A stretch of 64,000 bases of DNA from Spartobacteria bacterium (GTDB taxonomy: Bacteria; Verrucomicrobiota; Verrucomicrobiia; Chthoniobacterales; UBA10450): NCBI GenBank assembly GCA_003169975.1, contig PNAA01000036.1, forward strand, positions 62,001 to 126,000. The letters run 5' to 3'. Shown piece after piece: positions 33,285 to 41,838 of the stretch. The position numbers and the translations under genes are program-made. How positions within the stretch are numbered: the first letter of the stretch is position 1; the number at the start of each line of letters is the position of its first letter. The notes under the pieces are model-generated. The model was not told where the DNA came from. It saw only the letters and a list, made by a program, of their open reading frames with translations, and made no database searches.

Positions 33285-36131
33285 ATGAACCTCACAGATT
33301 ACCACGCCAAGTACTTCGCCTACGAGCTGACTAAGCGCAGCCCTTCGGACAGCTTGGAGAAACTTGCAGGTGCCGTCGCCAGCGCTCAGGTCGATCTGAA
33401 TCCGCACCAAGTTGACGCAGCTCTTTTCGCGTTCCGCTCGCCACTTTCAAAAGGCGCGCTCCTTGCCGATGAAGTCGGGCTGGGCAAAACGATCGAAGCT
33501 GGCTTGGTGCTCTCGCAAAAATGGGCCGAGCGGAAGCGACGCATCCTGATCATTGTCCCGTCTAACTTACGCAAACAATGGCATCAGGAGCTCAGCGAGA
33601 AGTTCTTCCTGCCTTGCAGCATCCTGGAGACGAAGTCGTACAATTCCGCCGTCAAAGTCGGCAACTTCCGGCCCTTCCAAGCCGATAGCATCGTGATCTG
33701 CTCCTATCAGTTCGCACGCAATAAAGCCGCCGACGTTAGCAACACGTCGTGGGATCTGGTCGTGATCGACGAGGCGCACCGTCTTCGCAATGTTTATAAG
33801 CCCTCGAATGTCATCGCGAATGCACTCAAGTTGGCGCTCGCCGGCAAAGACAAGCTCCTGCTCACAGCGACTCCTCTCCAAAATTCCCTCCTCGAACTGT
33901 TCGGACTAATCAGCTTCGTCGATGAACACGTCTTCGGCGATTTGAAGAGCTTCCGGGAACAATTTGCCAACCTAAACCAAGAGCAGGTGTTCGACACGCT
34001 CAAGGCGCGTCTGAAGCCGCTCTGCCATCGCACGCTCCGCCGGCAGGTCACTTCTTACATCCCGTTCACCAAGCGCCTGCCTATGCTTGAGGAGTTCACG
34101 CCGGAGGAGGGTGAGGACCGGCTCTACAATCTCGTGTCCGATTATCTCCGGCGCGACAATCTCCAGGCGTTGCCAGCCAGCCAGCGCTCGCTCATGACGC
34201 TCGTGCTGCGCAAGCTCCTCGCGTCCTCCACGTTCGCCATCGCTGGCGCGCTCGAATCCATCTCCAATCGCCTTAAGAAGAAGCTCCAAAAGAAGGAGCC
34301 TACGGAATCGCTCGAAGAGGAACTTGATCAGGACTACGAAGGCCTCGACGAGACCGCCGAGGAATGGGAGGACGAAACGCCCGACGAACCTCTCTCCCAA
34401 ACCGACCGCGCCGCAATTGAAGCCGAAGTTGCCGATCTCGATCAATTCGCCACGCTCGCGACATCCATCACTCACAACTCCAAGGGCAAGTCGCTTCTGA
34501 AAGCACTGGCCGTCGCCTTCGCCAAGGCCCACGAACTCGGAGCCGCCGAAAAGGCCATTATTTTTACCGAATCCCGCAAGACCCAGAGCTACCTCCTGCG
34601 GCTGTTGGCTGACAGCAAGTTTGCCGAGGGGATCGTCCTTTTCAACGGCTCCAATACCGACGACCGCTCCAAGCTCATCTACTCCGCATGGCTTGAGAAA
34701 CACCAAGGCACAGACCGTGTCTCCGGTTCAAAAACGGCCGACATGCGCTCGGCGCTAGTTGATTACTTCCGCGAAGAAGGTCGCATCATGATCGCGACCG
34801 AGGCTGGAGCAGAGGGCATCAACCTTCAGTTTTGTTCGCTTGTTGTGAACTACGACCTGCCATGGAACCCACAGCGCATCGAACAACGGATTGGCCGTTG
34901 CCATCGTTATGGACAGAAGCACGACGTCGTTGTCGTGAACTTCCTCAATCGGAAAAACGCGGCGGATCAGCGCGTCTACCAACTTCTCTCTGAAAAGTTC
35001 AAGTTATTCGAAGGTGTCTTTGGCGCGAGTGACGAAGTGCTCGGTGCCATCGAAAGCGGCGTGGATTTCGAGAAGCGCATCAACGACATCTACCAGCGCT
35101 GCCGCAAGCACGAGGAAATCAAGGTCGCCTTCGACCAGCTCCAGCTCGAACTAAGTTTGGAAATCAACGAGTCAATGACCGCCACGCGGCGGAAGCTGCT
35201 GGAGAACTTCGATGATGAGGTGCGCGAGAAACTGAAGGTCAGCGACGAAGCGTCAAAGTCATACCTCAACCGCTACGAGCGCCTGCTCATCCAGCTTTCC
35301 CGCCATGAGCTTGATGATCACGCGGAGTTTTTTGATGAGTCCTCCTTTCGACTGAACACCTGTCCGTTCGCCGGCGACATTCCCCTCGGTCTCTACGAGC
35401 TCCCACGCCGAACGGGAGAAGCGCACCTTTACCGACTGAACCATCCCCTAGCGGAGGCCGTAATCGCACAGGCAAAGGCACACGATCTTCCGGTGCAGGA
35501 AGTTCGCTTCAACTATGGTACGCACGATGGACAAATCAGCAGCCTCGAACCTCTCGTCGGCAAGTCGGGTTGGCTGACGCTCTCAAGCTTCGCAGTCGAG
35601 TCCCTCGATCAAGCCGAGGACCATTTAATCTTCTCTGCGGTTACCGATGAAGGTACTCCGCTCGACGACGAAGCAGCTCCGCGACTTTTGACGCTTTCAG
35701 GGGACGCAATCGGTCCATGTTCTGACACCATTCCGGACCCGCTGGCAACCGCAACACAGCAACGCCAGGCTGCCATTCAACGCAGCATCTCGGAGCGCAA
35801 TGCTCGGTTTTTCGAGGCCGAGGCTGAAAAACTCGAAGGTTGGGCCGACGACCTCAAGCTAGGTCTTGAGCGCGAGATCAAGGAGATCGACCGCCAGATC
35901 AAGGAAGCCCGCCGCGCCGCTACGACTGCGCTCACCCTTGAAGAAAAGCTCGCCGGCCAGAAACAGATCAAAGCTCTCGAATCCCAGCGCAGTCAAAAAC
36001 GGCGGTCTCTGTTCGATGCACAAGACGATGTAGATCGGCAACGGGAGCAGTTGATCGTCCAAGTCGAAGGCAAGCTTGTTCAGAAGATCTCGCTTGAGCT
36101 ACTATTCACCGTTCGGTGGAAAGTTCATTAA
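33285..36131 (+). CDS. SNF2-family helicase, first gene of the defence island
   Basis: 948 aa. ADEVGLGKTIEAGL (Walker A, about 60), VIDEAHRLRN (about 163), LLTATPLQNS, then the helicase-C half ATEAGAEGINLQFCSLVVNY and RIEQRIGRCHRYGQ (about 540). The C-terminal third is alpha-helical with a coiled coil (about 845-930, EREIKEIDRQIKEARR). SNF2 ATPases of this type move along double-stranded DNA without unwinding it. It is similar in layout to the SNF2 proteins placed before type III-like mod/res pairs and to DISARM DrmD, but other DISARM genes are missing. A 58-aa gene follows after 8 bases. Confidence 0.9.
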   Translation: MNLTDYHAKYFAYELTKRSPSDSLEKLAGAVASAQVDLNPHQVDAALFAFRSPLSKGALLADEVGLGKTIEAGLVLSQKWAERKRRILIIVPSNLRKQWHQELSEKFFLPCSILETKSYNSAVKVGNFRPFQADSIVICSYQFARNKAADVSNTSWDLVVIDEAHRLRNVYKPSNVIANALKLALAGKDKLLLTATPLQNSLLELFGLISFVDEHVFGDLKSFREQFANLNQEQVFDTLKARLKPLCHRTLRRQVTSYIPFTKRLPMLEEFTPEEGEDRLYNLVSDYLRRDNLQALPASQRSLMTLVLRKLLASSTFAIAGALESISNRLKKKLQKKEPTESLEEELDQDYEGLDETAEEWEDETPDEPLSQTDRAAIEAEVADLDQFATLATSITHNSKGKSLLKALAVAFAKAHELGAAEKAIIFTESRKTQSYLLRLLADSKFAEGIVLFNGSNTDDRSKLIYSAWLEKHQGTDRVSGSKTADMRSALVDYFREEGRIMIATEAGAEGINLQFCSLVVNYDLPWNPQRIEQRIGRCHRYGQKHDVVVVNFLNRKNAADQRVYQLLSEKFKLFEGVFGASDEVLGAIESGVDFEKRINDIYQRCRKHEEIKVAFDQLQLELSLEINESMTATRRKLLENFDDEVREKLKVSDEASKSYLNRYERLLIQLSRHELDDHAEFFDESSFRLNTCPFAGDIPLGLYELPRRTGEAHLYRLNHPLAEAVIAQAKAHDLPVQEVRFNYGTHDGQISSLEPLVGKSGWLTLSSFAVESLDQAEDHLIFSAVTDEGTPLDDEAAPRLLTLSGDAIGPCSDTIPDPLATATQQRQAAIQRSISERNARFFEAEAEKLEGWADDLKLGLEREIKEIDRQIKEARRAATTALTLEEKLAGQKQIKALESQRSQKRRSLFDAQDDVDRQREQLIVQVEGKLVQKISLELLFTVRWKVH

Positions 36132-36139
36132 AGTCACCT

Positions 36140-36316
36140 ATGGAAACCCCGGCACAGAAACTTACATCCCGCATATTAAAACGCCTCACCGCGGCAAAAC
36201 TTCTACGAGAAGACGACGCTAAAGCTTTTGAACCAAAAGTTGCCGCCGGCACTGTCCGGCAAGAAGACTGGCGCTTGGCTTTGGAAAAGGCGTTGGACGT
36301 AAAAGGACCAGAATGA
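36140..36316 (+). CDS. 58-aa protein between SNF2 and the zinc-hook ATPase
   Basis: METPAQKLTSRILKRLTAAK and EDDAKAFEPKVAAGTVRQED, then a short helix. Its stop overlaps the ATG of the ATPase (ATGA), and its start is 8 bases after the SNF2 stop, so it is a genuine operon member. Compact, helical, charged; it could be an adaptor or a regulatory subunit of either neighbour. No family recognised. Confidence 0.65.
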   Translation: METPAQKLTSRILKRLTAAKLLREDDAKAFEPKVAAGTVRQEDWRLALEKALDVKGPE

Positions 36317-38622
36317 GCAGCGCACCTTTGCGAAAACTTACGGTTGCTTGTCTACGTGGTTGCACCGGGAGCTTTAGTTTGCCATTCGACAAGGGGAAGA
36401 AACTCACAGTCATTTATGGGGAAAATGGCAGCGGTAAATCGACCATTTGCGACGCTTTCGAGTTCATCGGAAAGGGAAAGATCGGGTCGCTAGAGAATCG
36501 AGGGCTTGGACGAACTGAGTCCTACTGGGCCTCGTTCGGAAAGAACCCGGGCGAGATTCTCGTCACGTTGGAAACAACTGTCGGCTCATGTAAGGGCAAG
36601 CTTGGAAAATCGGAGGTTTTGTGCGATCCACCGAATCAGCGGCCAAAGGTCGAAGTCCTGCGACGGGCGCGCATTCTCGATTTGGTCGCGGCTCAGGGAG
36701 CAGACAAATACAAGGCTCTAGAACGGTTTATAGATGTCGCGGGCCCCGAGACGGCTGAGGGCGCACTGCGTGAGTTGATCAAGAGCTTGAAGCAGAGTCA
36801 GAAAATTGCGCTGGCGCGTATCGCGGAGAATCAATCAGCAATCGAGCAATCATGGATGATCGATGGAGAGCCCCAGCCTGATGCTTTCTCCTGGGCTGAC
36901 GCCCAGTCGAAAGTAGATACAAATGTTTTCGATTCTGAGGCGAAGCAGATCGAATCACTTGCATCGGCTTTTGCGCGCGTAAAGGATGCTCTAGCTGGAG
37001 TTCCTCCGGCGACTACTGCTGTCGCGCAAGCCAAAGAAGGTGTTAAGAAGGCAAAGGAGGATTTGCAGCAAGCCGTCCAAGTAGCGACAGCAGACGCAAG
37101 CGATGTCGTGGCGATTCTTGAATCGGCGCAGTCTTATCTTCATACGCACGTAGAGTTGGTTGTTTGTCCCCTCTGTGAGAGTACCGAAAAGATCGATGAC
37201 TTGAGCGCGCGAGTAGAAGTTCGGCTGAATTCGTTCAAGTCGTTGCGTAAAGCGCAATCTGATTTGAAACCAAAGGAGGGGGTGCTCGCCGGATCCGAAG
37301 CGCGCCTCCAAGCTGCGAGTGACGCAGCGCTCGAACGCGCTGCAGATTTCGAAAAGGCTCGCTCAAGCGGCGCATGGCCAGTTGACATACCACTCCCGAC
37401 TCCGACACCCGGAAACACGGTTGGCGACCTCGCTGCTTGGTCAGCGGACGCGGAGCCTCTTGCAGCGCAGTGGAAAACAGCCCGGGATCGGCGGGCAGAC
37501 CGGAAGAGCTTCGTGGCGACCGTGAAATCGGCCCTAGCGACCTACCGCCAGAATTTCGACGAGCAGAAAGCACTCGACACGTTACTTCCGAAGCTCACAG
37601 AGGCATTGGAGATTGCCGAAACCGAACGACGCGCGTTCACGGACGAAATCCTGTCGGCAATTTCTGTGAACGTCGGTCGGCTTTATGAGGCGGTGCATCC
37701 TGGCGAAGGGCTTGAAAAAATCAGTTTGGGACTCGACCCGAAACGTCGGGCTTCGCTTGACATCGCGTCCAGTTTCGAAGGCAACCCGGGCGTGCCGCCG
37801 CAGGCTTATCTGAGCGAGTCACATCTCGACACACTCGGCCTTTGTATCTTTCTAGCTCTCGCAGAACTCGACGATCCAGGGGAGACACTATTAGTGCTCG
37901 ACGATGTTCTCGCCAGTGTAGATGAGCCTCATGTGGAACGTCTCATCGAAATGCTTTACGAAGAGGCGGCGAAATTCCGTCACTGCGTCATCACTACGCA
38001 TTATCGGCCATGGAAACAAAAGCTCCGCTGGGGGTGGCTGAAGAACGGCCAGTGTCAATTTATCGAGTTGTCGAAGTGGACAAACCAAGGTGGGATCACG
38101 CTCATCCGTAGCATTCCGGATGTCGAACGCCTTCAGACGCTGCTGGCCGAGACACCACCCGATCTCCAGCTCGTGTGTGCCAAAGCGGGGGTGATTCTCG
38201 AAGCCGCCTTGGATTTCCTGACGCAGCTTTACGAGTGCTCCGTTCCCCGGCGTCCCGGTGGATTGTATACCCTCGGCGACCTGCTCCCCTCCATTAACAG
38301 CAAGCTACGCAATGCCCTGCAGGTTGAAGTGCTGGTGAAAGATTCGGCGGGCGCGTCCAGCTACCAAGCCATAAGCTTGACACCCATAATCGAGGAACTG
38401 ATCCGCATCGCCCAGGCTCGGAACGTGTTTGGCTGCCATTTCACCGCGCTGTCCTTCGAGCTGCTGGACAGTGATGCGCTCGGCTTCGGAAAGAAGGTGT
38501 TGGACTTGATCGAGACGCTCGCCGATCCCGATGCCGGATGGCCACGGAACTGCAGATCTGGCAAATATTGGGCAAACTCTGGAGAAACACGGCGACTTCA
38601 TCCTCTACAGCCACCAAAATAA
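36313..38622 (+). CDS. SMC/Rad50-like ATPase with zinc hook and C-terminal extension
   Basis: 769 aa. Walker A YGENGSGKST (about 35), long helical arms, a Rad50-type hook VVCPLCESTEK (about 285), a signature-like YLSESHLDTLG (about 500), and Walker B LLVLDDVLASVDEPHV (about 527) with an H-loop in VITTHYRPW. Beyond the ATPase, about 160 residues (from VERLQTLLAETPPDLQLVCA) form a helical domain ending SGKYWANSGETRRLHPLQ. The tail is not part of Rad50 and may be an effector domain (HEPN-like toxins or nucleases occupy this place in RloC-like proteins), but catalytic residues are not clear. Acts probably as a DNA-end or phage sensor. Confidence 0.85.
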   Translation: MSSAPLRKLTVACLRGCTGSFSLPFDKGKKLTVIYGENGSGKSTICDAFEFIGKGKIGSLENRGLGRTESYWASFGKNPGEILVTLETTVGSCKGKLGKSEVLCDPPNQRPKVEVLRRARILDLVAAQGADKYKALERFIDVAGPETAEGALRELIKSLKQSQKIALARIAENQSAIEQSWMIDGEPQPDAFSWADAQSKVDTNVFDSEAKQIESLASAFARVKDALAGVPPATTAVAQAKEGVKKAKEDLQQAVQVATADASDVVAILESAQSYLHTHVELVVCPLCESTEKIDDLSARVEVRLNSFKSLRKAQSDLKPKEGVLAGSEARLQAASDAALERAADFEKARSSGAWPVDIPLPTPTPGNTVGDLAAWSADAEPLAAQWKTARDRRADRKSFVATVKSALATYRQNFDEQKALDTLLPKLTEALEIAETERRAFTDEILSAISVNVGRLYEAVHPGEGLEKISLGLDPKRRASLDIASSFEGNPGVPPQAYLSESHLDTLGLCIFLALAELDDPGETLLVLDDVLASVDEPHVERLIEMLYEEAAKFRHCVITTHYRPWKQKLRWGWLKNGQCQFIELSKWTNQGGITLIRSIPDVERLQTLLAETPPDLQLVCAKAGVILEAALDFLTQLYECSVPRRPGGLYTLGDLLPSINSKLRNALQVEVLVKDSAGASSYQAISLTPIIEELIRIAQARNVFGCHFTALSFELLDSDALGFGKKVLDLIETLADPDAGWPRNCRSGKYWANSGETRRLHPLQPPK

Positions 38623-38669
38623 AAGCCGGTTAGCTGCACCTAGCGACAAGAAATAGAACCTAACCGTCA

Positions 38670-39749
38670 ATGTCAGCACTGCCTGCTAACTTCGATTGGC
38701 GCCGCTCGCCGGGACATCTCTCCTATCTCGCATGTTTTCGGAATCCCAAGGAGGGCAAATTTGCTTGGGAACTTTTGACCAATGAATCCGGCGGTTCAGC
38801 CATCGAGCGGTTTCTGAGAGATGGCGCACTCGAGATTTGCGAGTTGCCAGAGCGCGTCGCTCATAAATTTAAAGTTTCCGAATTGAAGGACGTGCTGAGG
38901 CAGCACGATGAAAAGCCATCGGGTGACAAGACTAACTTGATTCAGGCCGTTCTGGCTGTTGCTGCCGAAGAAATGAAAGCCGCAACTCGTGGATTGCTAC
39001 TGTATAAGTGCACTAAGCTCGGCTGGAACGCCATTACTGAATTCGAACGGGCCAAAGGCGACGCACAGGCTCGTGCGCAAACCGAATCTCATGAGCAACT
39101 GTTAGCCGGGAACGCTAGAGCAGCATTCGCAATATTTGTTGCCTTCCAACGGAGCTTCGTTTGGTCTGAATACGGCGGGAGGTCCGACAAGGTGGAGGTT
39201 CTTGATTTCATCTTGGGCAGTGGCCCCGCAGCGGTCGGGCATCTTGAACTGCAGGATTTGCGAACCCTTCGTGCGGCTGCCGCAATGAAGGAACTATGGG
39301 GACAAACGGCTGACACAGTTTGGCTGCCGGAAAACTTCGTTACGCCAATAAATGACAACGCGCGAGCCGTGCGTCTTCTATTATCCCACGCAAAATCGCG
39401 TCAAACTCTTGCTTGGTTTGCAACTGACTGGAAAAATGTCAAGCTCACTTTCGATAAGAACGATATTGATTTATGTGAGCAGTGCGGGGCGCTCGACGGA
39501 AGCGTTCACCAAATCGACGAAGTTCCTGAAATACCGACCGAACACTGCACAAGCAGAAATGGGTGTGTTTGTCAGATCGATAACGCCGATCGTCGCGATT
39601 TTTCAGATGATTTGGTCTCGGACGACGAGGTTTTCACTGAGGATATCCCGATTCAACGACTGCGACAGCTAAAGTTGATGTTAGATGAGCACCTGATCGA
39701 GCAGGCTGAATACGATGTGAAGAAAAAGGAGATTCTCGAGCGCATGTAA
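38670..39749 (+). CDS. SAP-domain and SHOCT-like protein of the defence island
   Basis: 359 aa. Residues about 65-105 read FKVSELKDVLRQHDEKPSGD then KTNLIQAVLAV, a SAP DNA-binding helix-extended-helix. The middle (110-280) is unrecognised and includes WSEYGGRSDKVEVLDFILG. Residues about 320-358 (PIQRLRQLKLMLDEHLIEQA then EYDVKKKEILERM) match SHOCT oligomerisation motifs. CEQCGALDG and HCTSRNGCVCQ add a cysteine cluster (about 270-305). Codon use is more AT-rich than the neighbours. A DNA-binding accessory protein is the best guess. Confidence 0.65.
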   Translation: MSALPANFDWRRSPGHLSYLACFRNPKEGKFAWELLTNESGGSAIERFLRDGALEICELPERVAHKFKVSELKDVLRQHDEKPSGDKTNLIQAVLAVAAEEMKAATRGLLLYKCTKLGWNAITEFERAKGDAQARAQTESHEQLLAGNARAAFAIFVAFQRSFVWSEYGGRSDKVEVLDFILGSGPAAVGHLELQDLRTLRAAAAMKELWGQTADTVWLPENFVTPINDNARAVRLLLSHAKSRQTLAWFATDWKNVKLTFDKNDIDLCEQCGALDGSVHQIDEVPEIPTEHCTSRNGCVCQIDNADRRDFSDDLVSDDEVFTEDIPIQRLRQLKLMLDEHLIEQAEYDVKKKEILERM

Positions 39750-39766
39750 GCCTCTTTGCTGTCCTG

Positions 39767-41407
39767 ATGTCGAAAAAACAAAAACTCGAACTGACGTGGA
39801 TTGGGAAGGAGAACCGGCCCCGGCTGGAGCCGCGGATTTTGCTGGAAGACCCGGAGAAGTCGTATCACGCGGCGCACCGGGTGACGGATCACGACCTATT
39901 CGATAACCGCCTCATCTTTGGCGACAATTTGCTCGCCCTCAAAGCGCTCGAACAGGAGTTCACCGGCAAGATTAGGTGCATTTACATTGATCCGCCTTAC
40001 AACACCGGCAGCGCGTTCGAGCATTACGATGACGGAATCGAACACTCGCTTTGGCTTTCGCTGATGCGCGACCGGCTTGAAATCTTGAGGCATCTGATAG
40101 CTGATAACGGTTCAATTTGGGTGAGTGTGGACGACAATGAATCTCATTACCTGAAGGTGCTCATGGACGAGGTGTTTGGGCGCGCGAATTTCGTCGCCAA
40201 TGTCATCTGGCAAAAAAAATACGCCCCCGCAAATGACGCTATTTGGCTCAGTGACAGTCATGACCACATTCTGGTGTTCGCTAAGAATAAAACAACGTGG
40301 CGACCAAACCCGTTGGAACGTTCAAAGGATTCCGATAGCGCCTACAAGAATCCGGACAATGATCCGCGAGGTCCTTGGAAAGCGGGTGATTACGCATGTA
40401 ACAAGTCGGTGGACGCCCGACCGAATCTTTATTATGCGATTATCCATCCGCTGACCGGAAAGGAAGTATGGCCAAAACGGACAGCCGTTTGGCGATACGC
40501 TGAAGACACTCACAAAGTCCATGTGACCGAGAAAAGGATTTGGTGGGGCAAAGAGGGCAAGAATGGCGTTCCAGCATTCAAACGTTTCCGCACCGACATC
40601 GATAGTGGTGTTGTTCCGCAGACAATATGGGAATGGAATGAGGTTGGTCACACCCAAGACGGAAAGAAGGAGCAGATTGCCCTTAATCCAAATGACCCGT
40701 TTGGCACGCCAAAACCCGAACGCCTTTTGAACAGAATTGTCGAGATAGCTACCAACCCCGGCGACTGGGTGTTCGATTCGTTCGGCGGTTCGGGCACTAC
40801 GGGCGCGGTCGCGCACAAGATGGGCCGACGCTGGATCATGGTGGAGTTGGGCGAGCATTGTCACACGCACATCATTCCCCGGCTCAAGAAGGTGGTTGAT
40901 GGCGCGGACTCCGGTGGCATCACGGAAGCCGTGGGCTGGAAGGGCGGCGGAGGTTTCCGCTATTATCGGCTCGCGCCATCACTGCTGACTCAGGACAAGT
41001 CGGGCAATTGGGTCATTTCCAAGGAATACAACGCGCCCATGCTGGCGGAGGCAGTGTGCAAACTGGAAGGCTTCACCTATGCGCCGAGCGACACTGTCTA
41101 TTGGCAGCACGGTCATTCCACGGAGCGGGATTTTCTCTACGTCACCACGGCCAACCTGAACCACGACCAACTCCAGCAATTGAGCGACGAGATAGGATCG
41201 GAGCGCTCGCTGCTGGTGGTTTGTTCTGCCTTTCGCGGACGCAAGGAAGGCTACCCGAACCTCACGGTGAAGAAGATTCCCAAGGCCGTCCTGGCCCGTT
41301 GCGAGTGGGGGCACGATGATTACAGCCTCAAGGTGGAGAACCTGCCGAAAGCGCCGCCGAAGCCGGGACAACAGGAGCTGGGTTTATCCGCAGATTCACG
41401 CAGATGA
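39767..41407 (+). CDS. Type III-like site-specific DNA methyltransferase (Mod)
   Basis: 546 aa. IDPPYNTGSAFEHYDDG (catalytic DPPY, about 75) precedes VFDSFGGSGTTGAVAHKMG (SAM motif I, about 338): the beta-class order of N6-adenine Mod subunits. Between them (about 140-320) lies the target-recognition region with NVIWQKKYAP. The C-terminal 150 residues are unusually long. The last residues, LSADSRR, and the TGA stop are encoded by the left inverted repeat of the GxxExxY cassette, so the original C-terminus was probably different. Methylates the host sites cut by the Res partner. Confidence 0.9.
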   Translation: MSKKQKLELTWIGKENRPRLEPRILLEDPEKSYHAAHRVTDHDLFDNRLIFGDNLLALKALEQEFTGKIRCIYIDPPYNTGSAFEHYDDGIEHSLWLSLMRDRLEILRHLIADNGSIWVSVDDNESHYLKVLMDEVFGRANFVANVIWQKKYAPANDAIWLSDSHDHILVFAKNKTTWRPNPLERSKDSDSAYKNPDNDPRGPWKAGDYACNKSVDARPNLYYAIIHPLTGKEVWPKRTAVWRYAEDTHKVHVTEKRIWWGKEGKNGVPAFKRFRTDIDSGVVPQTIWEWNEVGHTQDGKKEQIALNPNDPFGTPKPERLLNRIVEIATNPGDWVFDSFGGSGTTGAVAHKMGRRWIMVELGEHCHTHIIPRLKKVVDGADSGGITEAVGWKGGGGFRYYRLAPSLLTQDKSGNWVISKEYNAPMLAEAVCKLEGFTYAPSDTVYWQHGHSTERDFLYVTTANLNHDQLQQLSDEIGSERSLLVVCSAFRGRKEGYPNLTVKKIPKAVLARCEWGHDDYSLKVENLPKAPPKPGQQELGLSADSRR

Positions 41408-41417
41408 ACGCAGATTC
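41388..41417 (+). repeat. Left 30-bp inverted repeat of the GxxExxY cassette
   Basis: CCGCAGATTCACGCAGATGA then ACGCAGATTC, made of near 10-bp iterations of CGCAGATTCA. It matches the complement of 41792-41821 at 28 of 30 bases. It contains the mod stop (41405-41407) and the GxxExxY start (41404). Confidence 0.85.
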
Positions 41418-41838
41418 AAGAAGTAGTGACCCGGAAACTTTTGCCATCATTGGCGCGGCCATGGAGGTGCATCGAGAGCTGCGGAACGGCTTTTTGGAAG
41501 CGGTGTATCAGGATGCGCTTGCTGTAGAATTCGCGTTGCGCGGCGTTTCTTTCGAGCGCGAGAAGGTGCTTCAAGTTCACTACAAAGGAGGCGTGCTTCC
41601 GAGTTTCTACAAGGCAGATTTCGTGTGCTTCGGAAGCGTACTGGTCGAGTGCAAGGCGCTTCATGCGATGGGCGGAGTGGAAGAAGCGCAGGTCCTGAAT
41701 TATCTCCGCATCACCGGATTACCGCGAGCGGTCCTGCTCAACTTCGGAACCCGTTCGCTCGAATACAAGCGCCTCATCTTCAGCCCAGATAGAATCTGCG
41801 TAAATCTGCGTGAATCTGCGGAGGACATCCGGTTATGA
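41404..41838 (+). CDS. GxxExxY protein inside an inverted-repeat cassette
   Basis: 144 aa. AAMEVHRELRNGFLEAVYQD holds the GxxExxY signature; YKADFVCFGSVLVECKALHA and EEAQVLNYLRITG give a PD-(D/E)xK-like D...ExK core. The family is widespread, of unknown function, and often bounded by iterated CTGCG repeats. Both ends lie in such repeats: ATG in the left one, and RICVNLRESAEDI in the right one. It overlaps mod and the DUF1016 gene by ATGA at each side, so insertion kept the coupling. Could be a small homing-type or solitary nuclease. Confidence 0.9.
   Translation: MNADSRSSDPETFAIIGAAMEVHRELRNGFLEAVYQDALAVEFALRGVSFEREKVLQVHYKGGVLPSFYKADFVCFGSVLVECKALHAMGGVEEAQVLNYLRITGLPRAVLLNFGTRSLEYKRLIFSPDRICVNLRESAEDIRL
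41792..41821 (-). repeat. Right 30-bp inverted repeat of the GxxExxY cassette
   Basis: GAATCTGCGTAAATCTGCGT then GAATCTGCGG, three CTGCG iterations. The complement equals the left repeat except for two bases. It encodes the last residues of GxxExxY and precedes the DUF1016 start by 14 bases. Confidence 0.85.

Noticed and set aside
41388-41821. CTGCG iterations as a CRISPR array
   Set aside because: Units are only about 10 bp, without spacers, arranged as one inverted pair around a gene.
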